Shown here one piece after another: positions 43,987 through 51,243 of a stretch of 51,243 nt of DNA. Origin of the DNA: Puniceicoccus vermicola. GTDB taxonomy: Bacteria > Verrucomicrobiota > Verrucomicrobiia > Opitutales > Puniceicoccaceae. The notes under the pieces are model-generated. The model was not told where the DNA came from, searched no databases, and saw only the letters and a list, made by a program, of their open reading frames with translations. The stretch's first letter is position 1. Each line of letters begins with the position of its first letter. The stretch is from contig NZ_JACHVA010000036.1 of the NCBI RefSeq assembly GCF_014230055.1, positions 1 through 51,243 on the forward strand, in the 5' to 3' direction. A program made the position numbers and the translations under genes.

Positions 43987-45021
43987 TCAGATTTGTGGAG
44001 CGCGAGTCGTCCAGCCGCTCTGCCATACACCGGGTACCATGACGCTTTGTGGATATTGTGGTAATCCGAATTGGGCCCGTTCCAAGCGACTCGTCAGTCG
44101 ATCAATCGTGGCGGCTGCCGTCTGTTCAAGATTTTGAGTGACGCCGCTTTCCTTCCCATCGACTGCTTTATCGAGATTGACGAGTGATACCGTCCCGGGA
44201 ATTGCGATGCCGTTTGCCGCAAATGTTTTTTGAGCGATTTTGAACTCCGTTCGCGTCGATAGCAGAATTGCTTCGGGACGATGGCGTTGGTACCAGCGCC
44301 ATAGATTGGCTTCGGTCAGCCCCTCGACAACGAAAGCGTAAGGTCGGTGAGGGATCTGCGCCTGACACGCAACCAGATAGGCGGCTTGGGAATGATGATT
44401 CACGCGTTCGTCTATATGGCGCGTCGTAACGAAACCAATTTTCCGATACCGCATTGTCCTGAGCTGCTGTATCGCAACGGACACGATGTCAAAATAGTTG
44501 ACGGAGACATGATCGATTGCGGGGGATTTCAGTGTTTGACCCAGCGCGATGGCGGCGAAATCGGAAAAATCGAACTCCAAGCTGTGGTTTTGGCCGGGCA
44601 GCGGAGCCACGACAATACCGTGCATCCCTCGGGCAAGGAGTATATCGCGGAGACGCTCCGCACTCATGCCTGCTTCCTGTAGCCAGAATTCCTCCAGTCG
44701 ATAGCCGCGCAGATCAGCGTAGTAGCGCAAGTAGTCGTAGAGCGCCTGGTAGTTGGGGGATTTTCGCCAGCCCTCCTTTTGCCCGAATGCGGTCAAAAAG
44801 GCGAGGGTGGCCCCTCTTTGCTGTTCAGTGCTTTTGCGCCGTCCCGCTATCAGGGCGGAGACCATGGGATTGGGACGGTACTCCATGGCGCGGGCGAGTT
44901 TACGGATGCGCTCCCGCGTTTCCATGGGCAGGCGGGGATCATTTCTCAGAGCGAGTGATACCGTCGAGGCGTGGACTTGAGCCGCCCGGGCGACATCTGC
45001 CATGGTGGGGTTGCGCGACAT
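43987..45021 (-). CDS. LacI-family transcriptional regulator
   Basis: The 344-residue protein has an HTH at residues 5-30 (TMADVARAAQVHASTVSLAL, then RNDPRLP), the YRPNPMVSAL hinge and an effector domain with GIVVAPLPGQ, YRKIGFVTT and GTVSLVNLDKA. The gene is divergent from the PEP-CTERM gene at 45137, with 115 bases between them that hold a palindrome. It is convergent with the GH2-malectin gene; the 180 bases to that gene hold nothing recognisable. Confidence 0.9.
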   Translation of the reverse strand: MSRNPTMADVARAAQVHASTVSLALRNDPRLPMETRERIRKLARAMEYRPNPMVSALIAGRRKSTEQQRGATLAFLTAFGQKEGWRKSPNYQALYDYLRYYADLRGYRLEEFWLQEAGMSAERLRDILLARGMHGIVVAPLPGQNHSLEFDFSDFAAIALGQTLKSPAIDHVSVNYFDIVSVAIQQLRTMRYRKIGFVTTRHIDERVNHHSQAAYLVACQAQIPHRPYAFVVEGLTEANLWRWYQRHRPEAILLSTRTEFKIAQKTFAANGIAIPGTVSLVNLDKAVDGKESGVTQNLEQTAAATIDRLTSRLERAQFGLPQYPQSVMVPGVWQSGWTTRAPQI

Positions 45022-45089
45022 TTATGCAATGATGTGAATTACCGGGTCTTTTACAACAGCACTTTTTCCGGGGATATTCGTTTTAGGAA

Positions 45090-45106
45090 GCGGAATTTTC
45101 TTCCGC
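45090..45106. promoter_or_regulatory. Candidate operator, palindrome GCGGAA/TTCCGC
   Basis: GCGGAA-TTTTC-TTCCGC forms a perfect 6-base-arm inverted repeat in the divergent intergenic region between the lacI-like gene and the PEP-CTERM gene. It lies 31 bases before the latter's start. It could equally be a hairpin in its leader. Confidence 0.4.
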
Positions 45107-45136
45107 CCTGACAAAAACACAACCATTCACCCTAAA

Positions 45137-45862
45137 ATGATACTTCCAATGCGCACACGAAATATGTACCTGTTCTCCTCGGCAGTCCCAGGACTATCCG
45201 CGTCGCTGACTCATGCGGATAGCTTCAGTATTGACTATCAATTCACCGGGGGATCCCAAAATCCCAACACGATTTCCGGCGATATCTCCGGCGATTCGGC
45301 CGCTTTCACTGGATACGACAACAAATTCGGCTTCAGTAGCTCGTCGAACACGGCATACATTCGGACCACTGCTACACCTTCTTCAATGGATTCTGGAAAA
45401 TATCTCAGCTTTACCATTTCACCAACGGTCAGTGGCGAATCTTTGTTCATGGACACCTTTAGCTTTTCATTAGGCGGAGGCGGCACAGAGCAAGCTGCCC
45501 CCTTTACGGCCTTTGCTAAAGTGAGGGCGGGCCATCCCGATGATGATTTCGACACACTGCCGGATTTGCTCTTCACCCCGGGAGGCGTCACGACACCATC
45601 TCATTCGGCTCCTGGAGGGGGTGAGAACTCATTCAGCTCTTTTACTGCCGACCTGAGCGATGCTTACTACCAGGGTCTGGATGAGATCACCTTTCGCATA
45701 TATCTATTTGATGACGTCAATTCGGCTTACTCATTTACCCGCATTGACGACATGTCGGCAACCGGGACCGCCGCAATACCGGAGCCTGCGACATCCGCAT
45801 TGTTGACGGCAGTGGGGGGACTTCTGGTGTGCGTGCATCTGAAGCGAAACGGCCGTCGGTAG
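45137..45862 (+). CDS. PEP-CTERM sorting-domain protein
   Basis: This 241-residue protein has a weak signal sequence (LFSSAVPGLSASLTHA) and a Ser/Thr/Gly-rich secreted body with SLGGGGTEQAAPF. The C-terminus IPEPATSALLTAVGGLLVC followed by VHLKRNGRR is a clear PEP motif, membrane helix and basic tail. It is probably handled by an exosortase. It precedes the FAD oxidoreductase by 78 bases and is likely expressed with it. Confidence 0.85.
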   Translation: MILPMRTRNMYLFSSAVPGLSASLTHADSFSIDYQFTGGSQNPNTISGDISGDSAAFTGYDNKFGFSSSSNTAYIRTTATPSSMDSGKYLSFTISPTVSGESLFMDTFSFSLGGGGTEQAAPFTAFAKVRAGHPDDDFDTLPDLLFTPGGVTTPSHSAPGGGENSFSSFTADLSDAYYQGLDEITFRIYLFDDVNSAYSFTRIDDMSATGTAAIPEPATSALLTAVGGLLVCVHLKRNGRR

Positions 45863-45940
45863 TCGGCGTCTGCTTCATCTCGTATGCACGGGCAAGGTGC
45901 CGACCGGCACTTTGCCCTAGATGATCTGTATCCATTTTTT

Positions 45941-47263
45941 ATGAAAACACTGTCCAGTATCCGAGTCCCTTCGGCCGATATCCCGGTGCAGGCAGGGTAT
46001 GATGTCATTGTGTGTGGCGGGGGGCCGGCGGGAATCGCCGCCGCGATCGCCGCCGCCCGATCCGGTGCGAGAACTTGCCTTGTGGAGCATCACGGCTATC
46101 TCGGGGGCGTGTGGACTGCGGGTCTGCTGTCATTCATTCTTGATGCCCGTGAGAAACCGGGCCTGATACGTGAGATCCGCCGGAACCTCGCAGCCCAGAA
46201 CGCTATTCAAGCGGAACGCGATCTGTACGATGCAGAGGTCATGAAACGGGTGTTGGAAACCTTGTGCGCGGAGGCCGATGTCCACATTCGCCTTTATAGT
46301 CAATTGGTATCGGTTGCCATGCAGGGGTGCAGTATCAGCCATGTGATTTTAGAAGGGAAAGAAGGACGATTCGCTTTGGAGGCGAAGTCATTTGTCGACA
46401 CGACAGGGGATGGCAATCTGGGTGCATTGGCCGAGTGTCAATTTGAGTTGGGGCGCCCCAGTGACTCGAAAACGCAACCGATGACTCTCATGGCTTTGGT
46501 TTCGGGAGTCCCCGAAACGGTGCGTTGCCAGCCCTATGCCAGTCGCATGAGCGGCTCGTGCATCAACAAGGATGAGTTTTACGGTAAGTTATGTGACGAG
46601 GGATGTGAGACCAGCTACACCAAGCCTAGTTTGTTCCCGTTGACGAATGGGTTGTGCTGCTTGATGGCCAACCACGAGTACGAGCGCAGTGGTCTCAAGT
46701 CGCAGGATCTGTCCGAGGCGAGTATCCATGCACGCCAGGAGTTACACGCCGTTGTGGAGGCGATGAAGCGATTCCCGGGAGAGGGATGGGAGTGTGTTTC
46801 TCTGGTGGCAACCGCTGCGTCTATCGGTGTTCGTGAAGGACGTCGTTTACGCGGACGGTATGTCGTTTCATTGGAAGATGTGCTCGGCGGGGCCCGTTTC
46901 GACGATGCCGTAACGCGTGTGCAATTTCCCATTGATGTGCACAGTATTCTCAGGAGTGAGGGAGGTGGCTACAGCTCGGATTCCGTCCATACCCCCGCAC
47001 AGCCATTTGATATCCCTCTTCGTGCATTGATGGCGCTGGATGTGGATAATCTTGCGATGGCCGGACGCTGCATCAGCGGTGATTTCTTCGCTCATGCCAG
47101 CTATCGGGTGACGGGAAATGCAGTTGCCACCGGGGAGGCGGCCGGGATCATCGGTGCGGTGATGTCTACCGAAAGCACGGACTCCAATTCGGTCGATCCC
47201 CACCGTATTCTCAAGGAGCTATCTGCTTTCCGTCGGGCATGTGATTCTGTCGGAAGTCACTGA
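45941..47263 (+). CDS. FAD-dependent oxidoreductase
   Basis: From the ATG at 45941 the protein has 440 residues. An N-terminal FAD fold has YDVIVCGGGPAGIAAAIAAA and LVEHHGYLGGVWTAGL. The region SFVDTTGDGNLGALAECQ, with the TGDGNL element, and the C-terminal LAMAGRCISGDFFAHAS, with the ATGEAAG motif, complete the FAD site. It belongs to the PF12831-like FAD oxidoreductase group that is often found near sugar-use genes in this phylum. The substrate is unknown. The upstream ATG at 45884 adds 19 residues not needed by the family. Confidence 0.85.
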   Translation: MKTLSSIRVPSADIPVQAGYDVIVCGGGPAGIAAAIAAARSGARTCLVEHHGYLGGVWTAGLLSFILDAREKPGLIREIRRNLAAQNAIQAERDLYDAEVMKRVLETLCAEADVHIRLYSQLVSVAMQGCSISHVILEGKEGRFALEAKSFVDTTGDGNLGALAECQFELGRPSDSKTQPMTLMALVSGVPETVRCQPYASRMSGSCINKDEFYGKLCDEGCETSYTKPSLFPLTNGLCCLMANHEYERSGLKSQDLSEASIHARQELHAVVEAMKRFPGEGWECVSLVATAASIGVREGRRLRGRYVVSLEDVLGGARFDDAVTRVQFPIDVHSILRSEGGGYSSDSVHTPAQPFDIPLRALMALDVDNLAMAGRCISGDFFAHASYRVTGNAVATGEAAGIIGAVMSTESTDSNSVDPHRILKELSAFRRACDSVGSH

Positions 47264-47330
47264 AGTTCGTGTTTTCCTGATTCGTTCAGCGGAGAAGGGT
47301 TGTCCGGCTGGTTCTCTTGTCTCGTGGAAT

Positions 47331-47349
47331 CACAGGCTCGCAGCCTGTG
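47331..47349. repeat. Palindrome CACAGGCT/AGCCTGTG at a convergent 3' end
   Basis: CACAGGCT-CGC-AGCCTGTG lies between the convergent FAD oxidoreductase and rhamnosidase-like genes. Its arms equal those of the palindromes in the tandem array at 27120, 27581 and 27966, differing only in the centre. No U-tract follows, so a terminator role is uncertain. Confidence 0.7.
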
Positions 47350-47367
47350 GTGCGGGGGATGCTTGGA

Positions 47368-49725
47368 CTATACTTTGATCTCGAACGAATACCGACCGGA
47401 AACCATCTCGGCCGGGGAGCCGGGAAGGATGATTTGAGCCTGCATTCCCTTCGGTAGCTCGAGAGACCCTTGAATAGTGTCTCCCTTGCGGTGCCACTCG
47501 GAGTGGATCTTTCCGCGGGGGGTGGGAATCGTCGTTTGCGCGGAATCTCCTTGGATAGTGGGCTCGAAGGAGATCTCTTTCCATCCGGGGGCCGTCTGGC
47601 GAATTCCTCCGAGGATTTGCATGAAATGGAAAAGAGGGTGGGCGGACCAGGCGTGGGAGAAGCTTTCTTCGGCTTTCACGGGTTGGAAGTTTTCCCAAGT
47701 CGTGCCGTGTGACACCATCGGCGCCCAATGTTCGCGGATGTGGGCGATGACTTCTTTGCCGTAGCCCCGTTCGCCGAGAAGCGAATAGACGTAGGTGATC
47801 CAGTAGGCCGAGGGATGAGCGGTGGTGGTGAGCTCGCCGCGCAGGTAGGGGAGGAGGATTTGGGAAATCATCGCCTCTTCGCTTTGGGGAGAAAGATGAT
47901 TCAGGATGGCAAGGGTCTGGGCGTGGACGGTAGTCGTTGGCACTCGCTGCCCGTCTCCCGAATATCCTCCGATGACGAAACCTTCCTCATTGAGGAGGGC
48001 TCGGAGATTCTGGCGAATCTTGTTGGCTCGTTGTTGGCATTTCGAGGCGTGGGATTCGTTGTCCGTTATCGAATACATTGTCGCCAATTTCTCTAAGGCA
48101 TAGAGATACCATAGGCTGTAGAGGCTGGAACAACCTTCTTTCGGAATCTCGGTCCAGTCGAGGAAGAGCCAATACCGCGGGTCATAGCGGAGGAGGCCGG
48201 TCTCGTTGTCCGTCCAGGTCTCGAAGTAGTTCAGCGCATTCTGGATGACCGCATGATGCTTTTGGAATGCCTCCATGGAGCCGGTCTGCCAATAGTAGTC
48301 CCAGAGGGTGAGGATCCAAATGAGAGTGAAGTCGGGGAGGACGCAGCCATGCGCCACCGTCGGGGCGTGTCCATAGGTGAGTCCGTCGGGGGTGGTCTGG
48401 CCTGCGATCTGGCGGATGCCTCTCTTCAGTAGGCGGGGGTCGCCGCTTAGGTGGAAGGTGTTCCAGGATTGAACCCGAGCGTCGCCCCACCATTGAGCCT
48501 GTTCACGCCAAGGAGTGTCGACGTAGGCATCCATGCTGCAGATTCGTTGGGTCCAGGCGCTTGTGCTCCAGATCTCGTTGAGAAGGGTGTCGTCGGACTG
48601 AAACGACCCCTTGATTTCAAGTGGATAGAGAGCGCTGCGAAGTGAGGGGCGGATGGTGATAGGGCCGAGGTTGTCGCGGACCGTGAGAACCATGTAGCGG
48701 AATCCAAAGGGATGAAAAAAGTGGTGCTCGTTTGCACCTTCGCGACAGGTGAGGCGATGGCTGAAGGCCATGCGGCAGTGGGCATCGGGTTTGAAATCAG
48801 GGCATAGCGAGGACGGGTCGATTGTCTCGAAATGGTGGGTTTCGACGACTTCGTCTCCGCGGGCTCCTTCGACTTCGAGGAGAAGGCAGCCCACTTGAGT
48901 TTTTCCGAGATCGATGAGATAGCTTTGCCATTGTCCCGAGGTACTGGCGTCGATGTTGATCTCATCTGCGGACAGATCCAATGGCTGGTGATTGAGGCCT
49001 TCGTTGAATCGGGTTTCCGTGAGGTTGCGGGAAGTGCGGTAGTTTGAGAGGGACTCGCCGCGGGCGGTTCCGATGACCCGACCTGCAGGGATCACGGATT
49101 CGTCGAGCATGGGAATGTCACGTGGTTCGAGCGAAGTCCAGGGGAGTCCGTTCCTGGTCGTTTCCACGGTGTTCGCGGTCCATTCAAGATCGTCGTAGTC
49201 GGGGCGGTTCCAGGAGGGATCTTCTTTCCGGAGGTCGATATTCTCCTGAGGGAAGAGCTGGAGACTGGTTTGGATCATATCCCGCTTGAGGCCGGTCTGG
49301 CGCCGACTTTTCCAAGAGGAATCGGTCAGGATTGTCGTAGCTCCCCATTCCGCGGCAACGAGGAGGCCTGCGTAGCCTTGATGAAGGTATTGAAAGGTGC
49401 TGAAACCGGGATTGTGAGCGCGAATGGCGATCAAGTTTTCGCCGCGGTGCAGCCAAGGGGCAACATCGATCTCATCGTAGGGCCAGGATCGCTGGTATCC
49501 ACGGGCTGGGCCGCGGCAGACGTATTTTCCATTGATGAAAAGTTGGTACGATTGGTCGGCCGTGATAAAGAGGGGAGCGGTCGAGGGAACTTCTTTGAGA
49601 AGGAAATTTTTACGGAAAAGGGCGTAGCAGTTGTGAAGGTCCCAGTGCGGGTTGTCCGGCCAAATCCAGCGAGCGCGCTGAAGAATTGCGGGAATTTCGG
49701 GAAGGGCGGAATCTGGAAAGTTCAT
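47368..49725 (-). CDS. Glycoside hydrolase family 78 alpha-L-rhamnosidase-like enzyme
   Basis: The 785-residue protein has N-terminal carbohydrate-binding domains (YQLFINGKYVCRGPARG near 60-76, with RGENLIAIRAHNPG). A middle beta-domain follows, then an (alpha/alpha)6 catalytic domain starting at KGSFQSDDTLLNEIWS. The catalytic acid motif is DTPWREQAQWWGDAR (Asp403 and Glu408), which matches the D-x-P-x-R-E pattern of GH78. It releases terminal L-rhamnose from glycans if typical. No signal peptide is visible, so it may be cytoplasmic. It is divergent from the AraC gene. Confidence 0.85.
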   Translation of the reverse strand: MNFPDSALPEIPAILQRARWIWPDNPHWDLHNCYALFRKNFLLKEVPSTAPLFITADQSYQLFINGKYVCRGPARGYQRSWPYDEIDVAPWLHRGENLIAIRAHNPGFSTFQYLHQGYAGLLVAAEWGATTILTDSSWKSRRQTGLKRDMIQTSLQLFPQENIDLRKEDPSWNRPDYDDLEWTANTVETTRNGLPWTSLEPRDIPMLDESVIPAGRVIGTARGESLSNYRTSRNLTETRFNEGLNHQPLDLSADEINIDASTSGQWQSYLIDLGKTQVGCLLLEVEGARGDEVVETHHFETIDPSSLCPDFKPDAHCRMAFSHRLTCREGANEHHFFHPFGFRYMVLTVRDNLGPITIRPSLRSALYPLEIKGSFQSDDTLLNEIWSTSAWTQRICSMDAYVDTPWREQAQWWGDARVQSWNTFHLSGDPRLLKRGIRQIAGQTTPDGLTYGHAPTVAHGCVLPDFTLIWILTLWDYYWQTGSMEAFQKHHAVIQNALNYFETWTDNETGLLRYDPRYWLFLDWTEIPKEGCSSLYSLWYLYALEKLATMYSITDNESHASKCQQRANKIRQNLRALLNEEGFVIGGYSGDGQRVPTTTVHAQTLAILNHLSPQSEEAMISQILLPYLRGELTTTAHPSAYWITYVYSLLGERGYGKEVIAHIREHWAPMVSHGTTWENFQPVKAEESFSHAWSAHPLFHFMQILGGIRQTAPGWKEISFEPTIQGDSAQTTIPTPRGKIHSEWHRKGDTIQGSLELPKGMQAQIILPGSPAEMVSGRYSFEIKV

Positions 49726-49737
49726 CTGGATATTGAA

Positions 49738-49819
49738 GCATATATGCCGAAAAGAGTGTTACCGATTTCTCGCTGGAAATATTCCGTAAAATTGACATAT
49801 TGGGGGCTGTGGTAAGATT
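49738..49819. promoter_or_regulatory. Divergent control region between GH78 and araC-like genes
   Basis: A perfect GCATATATGC palindrome lies at 49738-49747, 13 bases before the rhamnosidase start. A TTGACA box at 49792-49797 is followed by TAAGAT at 49813-49818 (15-base spacing), a plausible plus-strand promoter. If it is used, the AraC start is the ATG at 49845. Confidence 0.35.
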
Positions 49820-49844
49820 GATTCAAGGTTCTGATCAGTTAGGG

Positions 49845-50699
49845 ATGCACCTCGAGGTAGAACCAGATATGGGGTTCTACATGAATCATATCAAGAATCA
49901 GGAAGATCATGCCGCCCATACTCATAATTTCCTCGAAATTGCCTTTTTGCTGGGAGGGAGCACCCGTCACCGGACGATTCGTGGAGAAAATCTTTGTCGG
50001 GCCGGCAAGGTGATTGTGGTTCCTCCAGGGGCTTGGCACGCCTACTCGGAATGTGACCAGCTCGAAATCGTTAACTGTCTGCTTTCGCCGCGAATGTTAG
50101 CGCGCGAACTGGCTTGGTTGCGGAATGAGCCTGGGTTTTCATTCTTGTTTGAGACGCCGGAAAATGGCTTGGCTCAAGAAGTTCGAATTTTCGACCTTCA
50201 CGGAGGAGGTTTGGAGCGAGTGAAAGAAGGATTGGGGAGGCTGGAAGAAGCTTATGTCGGAGGATCTTCCTCGGTCTCGGTGACTGGATGGGTCCTGTTG
50301 GTTTTGGAGATTCTTCGAGATTCGGCAAAGACTCCGGATGAGAAAGGAAAAGAGTTGGCAAGACGCCATCCCGCTGTATCGCGAGGGTTGCAACTTCTTG
50401 CGACGAGGATGGGAGAGGATTGGTCTCTGGATCAATTGGCCGAAGAGTTGAATCTGAACCCAAGCTATCTGGTTCGACTCTTTCAGAAAGAAATCGGGCA
50501 TTCACCGATGAAGCTTCTCGCGGCAGTTCGTGCCGAAGAGGCGGCAAACCTATTGCTCGGGACGGACGCGCGGGTCGGAGAAATTGGAGAAAGGGTAGGG
50601 TGGTCTGACCCCAAGCGATTTGCGGAGAATTTTCGTCGGCACTTCGGAATGAAAGCGAGTGAGTATCGGAAGCGAATGCTGGGTGTTTTCGAGGAATAA
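49845..50699 (+). CDS. AraC-family transcriptional regulator
   Basis: From the ATG at 49845 the protein has 284 residues. An N-terminal cupin-like sensor (HAAHTHNFLEIAFLLGG, with VVPPGAWHAYSE) is followed by two HTH helices of the AraC type (WSLDQLAEELNLNPSYLVRL, then RVGEIGERVGWSDPKRFAEN and FGMKASEYRK). The frame continues upstream to a TTG at 49800, but the added codons look non-coding and overlap a promoter candidate. It probably activates the divergent rhamnosidase gene on sensing a sugar. Confidence 0.85.
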   Translation: MHLEVEPDMGFYMNHIKNQEDHAAHTHNFLEIAFLLGGSTRHRTIRGENLCRAGKVIVVPPGAWHAYSECDQLEIVNCLLSPRMLARELAWLRNEPGFSFLFETPENGLAQEVRIFDLHGGGLERVKEGLGRLEEAYVGGSSSVSVTGWVLLVLEILRDSAKTPDEKGKELARRHPAVSRGLQLLATRMGEDWSLDQLAEELNLNPSYLVRLFQKEIGHSPMKLLAAVRAEEAANLLLGTDARVGEIGERVGWSDPKRFAENFRRHFGMKASEYRKRMLGVFEE

Positions 50700-50981
50700 T
50701 AGGCTCAAGTTTGAAAAGGGTTATTCAGCATTTGGGTTCCTTTTTGATTCGCGAGCTACACGAGAATTTCTTGTTCCGGGTGAAAGGTCCTGATCTGTTT
50801 CGCTTGGAGGCCTGCGAACTTACCTATCTTTGGTAGGCTAAAGAAGCTAGGGCGGACATCGGAGGATTGGTTTTTTTTGGGTTCATCGTCGATTGGCGGG
50901 AAAGAAGTAGCAAAGAAGCGGAATCGAAGTTAACTGATATTGTAACTACACTAACATCAATCACTTCAAAACCGCTTCAAC
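50700..50981. other. Intergenic region between the AraC gene and the ISL3-type transposase
   Basis: No gene is seen in these 282 bases. A run of eight T (50872-50879) follows a G-rich stretch without a clear stem, so it is weak evidence for a terminator. The left inverted repeat of the ISL3-type element should lie between here and 50981 but could not be identified. Confidence 0.4.
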
Positions 50982-51243
50982 ATGAAGTCTGTACTATGTT
51001 CCCTGTTTTGGGAAGGCTACACTTTGTATAAACACAAGCATCTGGGAAAAGGGCATTTGTTGTTCATCCTAGAGGCCCTAAACGATCCGGTCTGTGGAGG
51101 TTGTGGGCAGAGTTGCCGGAGGATTCACGACCAGTCGCTGCGCCGTATTCGCGACTGTGATCTGTTGGATCAGCGGTTAAGTCTGGAGTTGAGTGTCCGT
51201 CGGGTTCGCTGCGGGCGCTGCGGGACGAAGACCGAACGCATTG
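50982..51243 (+). CDS. ISL3-family transposase, N-terminal part (runs off window)
   Basis: The open frame from the ATG at 50982 to the window edge translates to 87 residues. It has a zinc-ribbon (PVCGGCGQSCRRIHDQ), the RRIRDCDLLDQRLSLELSV strand, and VRCGRCGTKTER. This is the N-terminal zf-ISL3 and helix-turn-helix region of ISL3 transposases. The DDE domain lies outside. A second insertion element thus borders the carbohydrate region on the right. Confidence 0.85.
   Translation, partial: MKSVLCSLFWEGYTLYKHKHLGKGHLLFILEALNDPVCGGCGQSCRRIHDQSLRRIRDCDLLDQRLSLELSVRRVRCGRCGTKTERI

Overview
The window looks like a chromosomal segment of a Verrucomicrobiota bacterium, probably of the Opitutales/Puniceicoccales group. 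This is inferred from content only: SHD1-domain secreted proteins, PEP-CTERM proteins, a prepilin-like H-X9-DG protein, LacI-type regulators next to glycoside hydrolases, and many palindromic repeats. No rRNA or tRNA gene, CRISPR array or replication origin was found.

Layout. (1) 1-1251: the right part of an IS4-family element whose transposase is broken by one in-frame amber codon. (2) 1731-3367: a YitT-family membrane protein and a membrane-anchored SHD1-like protein. (3) 3497-17254: an uninterrupted complex I operon, nuoB-C-D-E-F-G-H-I-J-K-L-M-N, without nuoA and with a short NuoG. (4) 17670-19091: a Mpl-type murein-peptide ligase. (5) 19183-23338: small secreted or accessory genes: an SHD1/hydrolase fusion, two paralogous secreted proteins with a secretin-like motif, an esterase, a Cys-rich mini-protein and a DJ-1/PfpI protein. 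(6) 23424-24293: a REP-associated tyrosine transposase (RAYT) flanked by inverted copies of its own REP sequence. (7) 24846-28108: a secreted beta-propeller-like protein followed by three diverged tandem copies of its own 3' end plus downstream palindromes. (8) 28838-30333: a U32/TrhP-like protein paired with a small ferredoxin.

(9) 30493-50699 is a carbohydrate-use region. It holds a polysaccharide-deacetylase-like protein; a minus-strand operon of exported proteins (SGNH hydrolase, a very large GH2-like protein, a ConA-like protein) divergent from a LacI regulator with a near-palindromic operator candidate; a PEP-CTERM protein, a prepilin-like protein and a GH2-malectin enzyme; a second LacI gene divergent from a PEP-CTERM gene and an FAD oxidoreductase; and a GH78 rhamnosidase-like gene divergent from an AraC regulator. 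(10) 50982 to the right edge: the N-terminus of an ISL3-family transposase.

How it fits together. The nuo genes encode all of complex I except NuoA, which must lie elsewhere. The right half looks like two or three substrate-inducible modules for complex, possibly rhamnose-containing, polysaccharides; substrates are inferred from enzyme families only. Palindromes with a GCTTCAGC-type core or a CACAGGCT-type arm sit at several 3' ends, and the RAYT is the obvious candidate to have spread at least the REP type.
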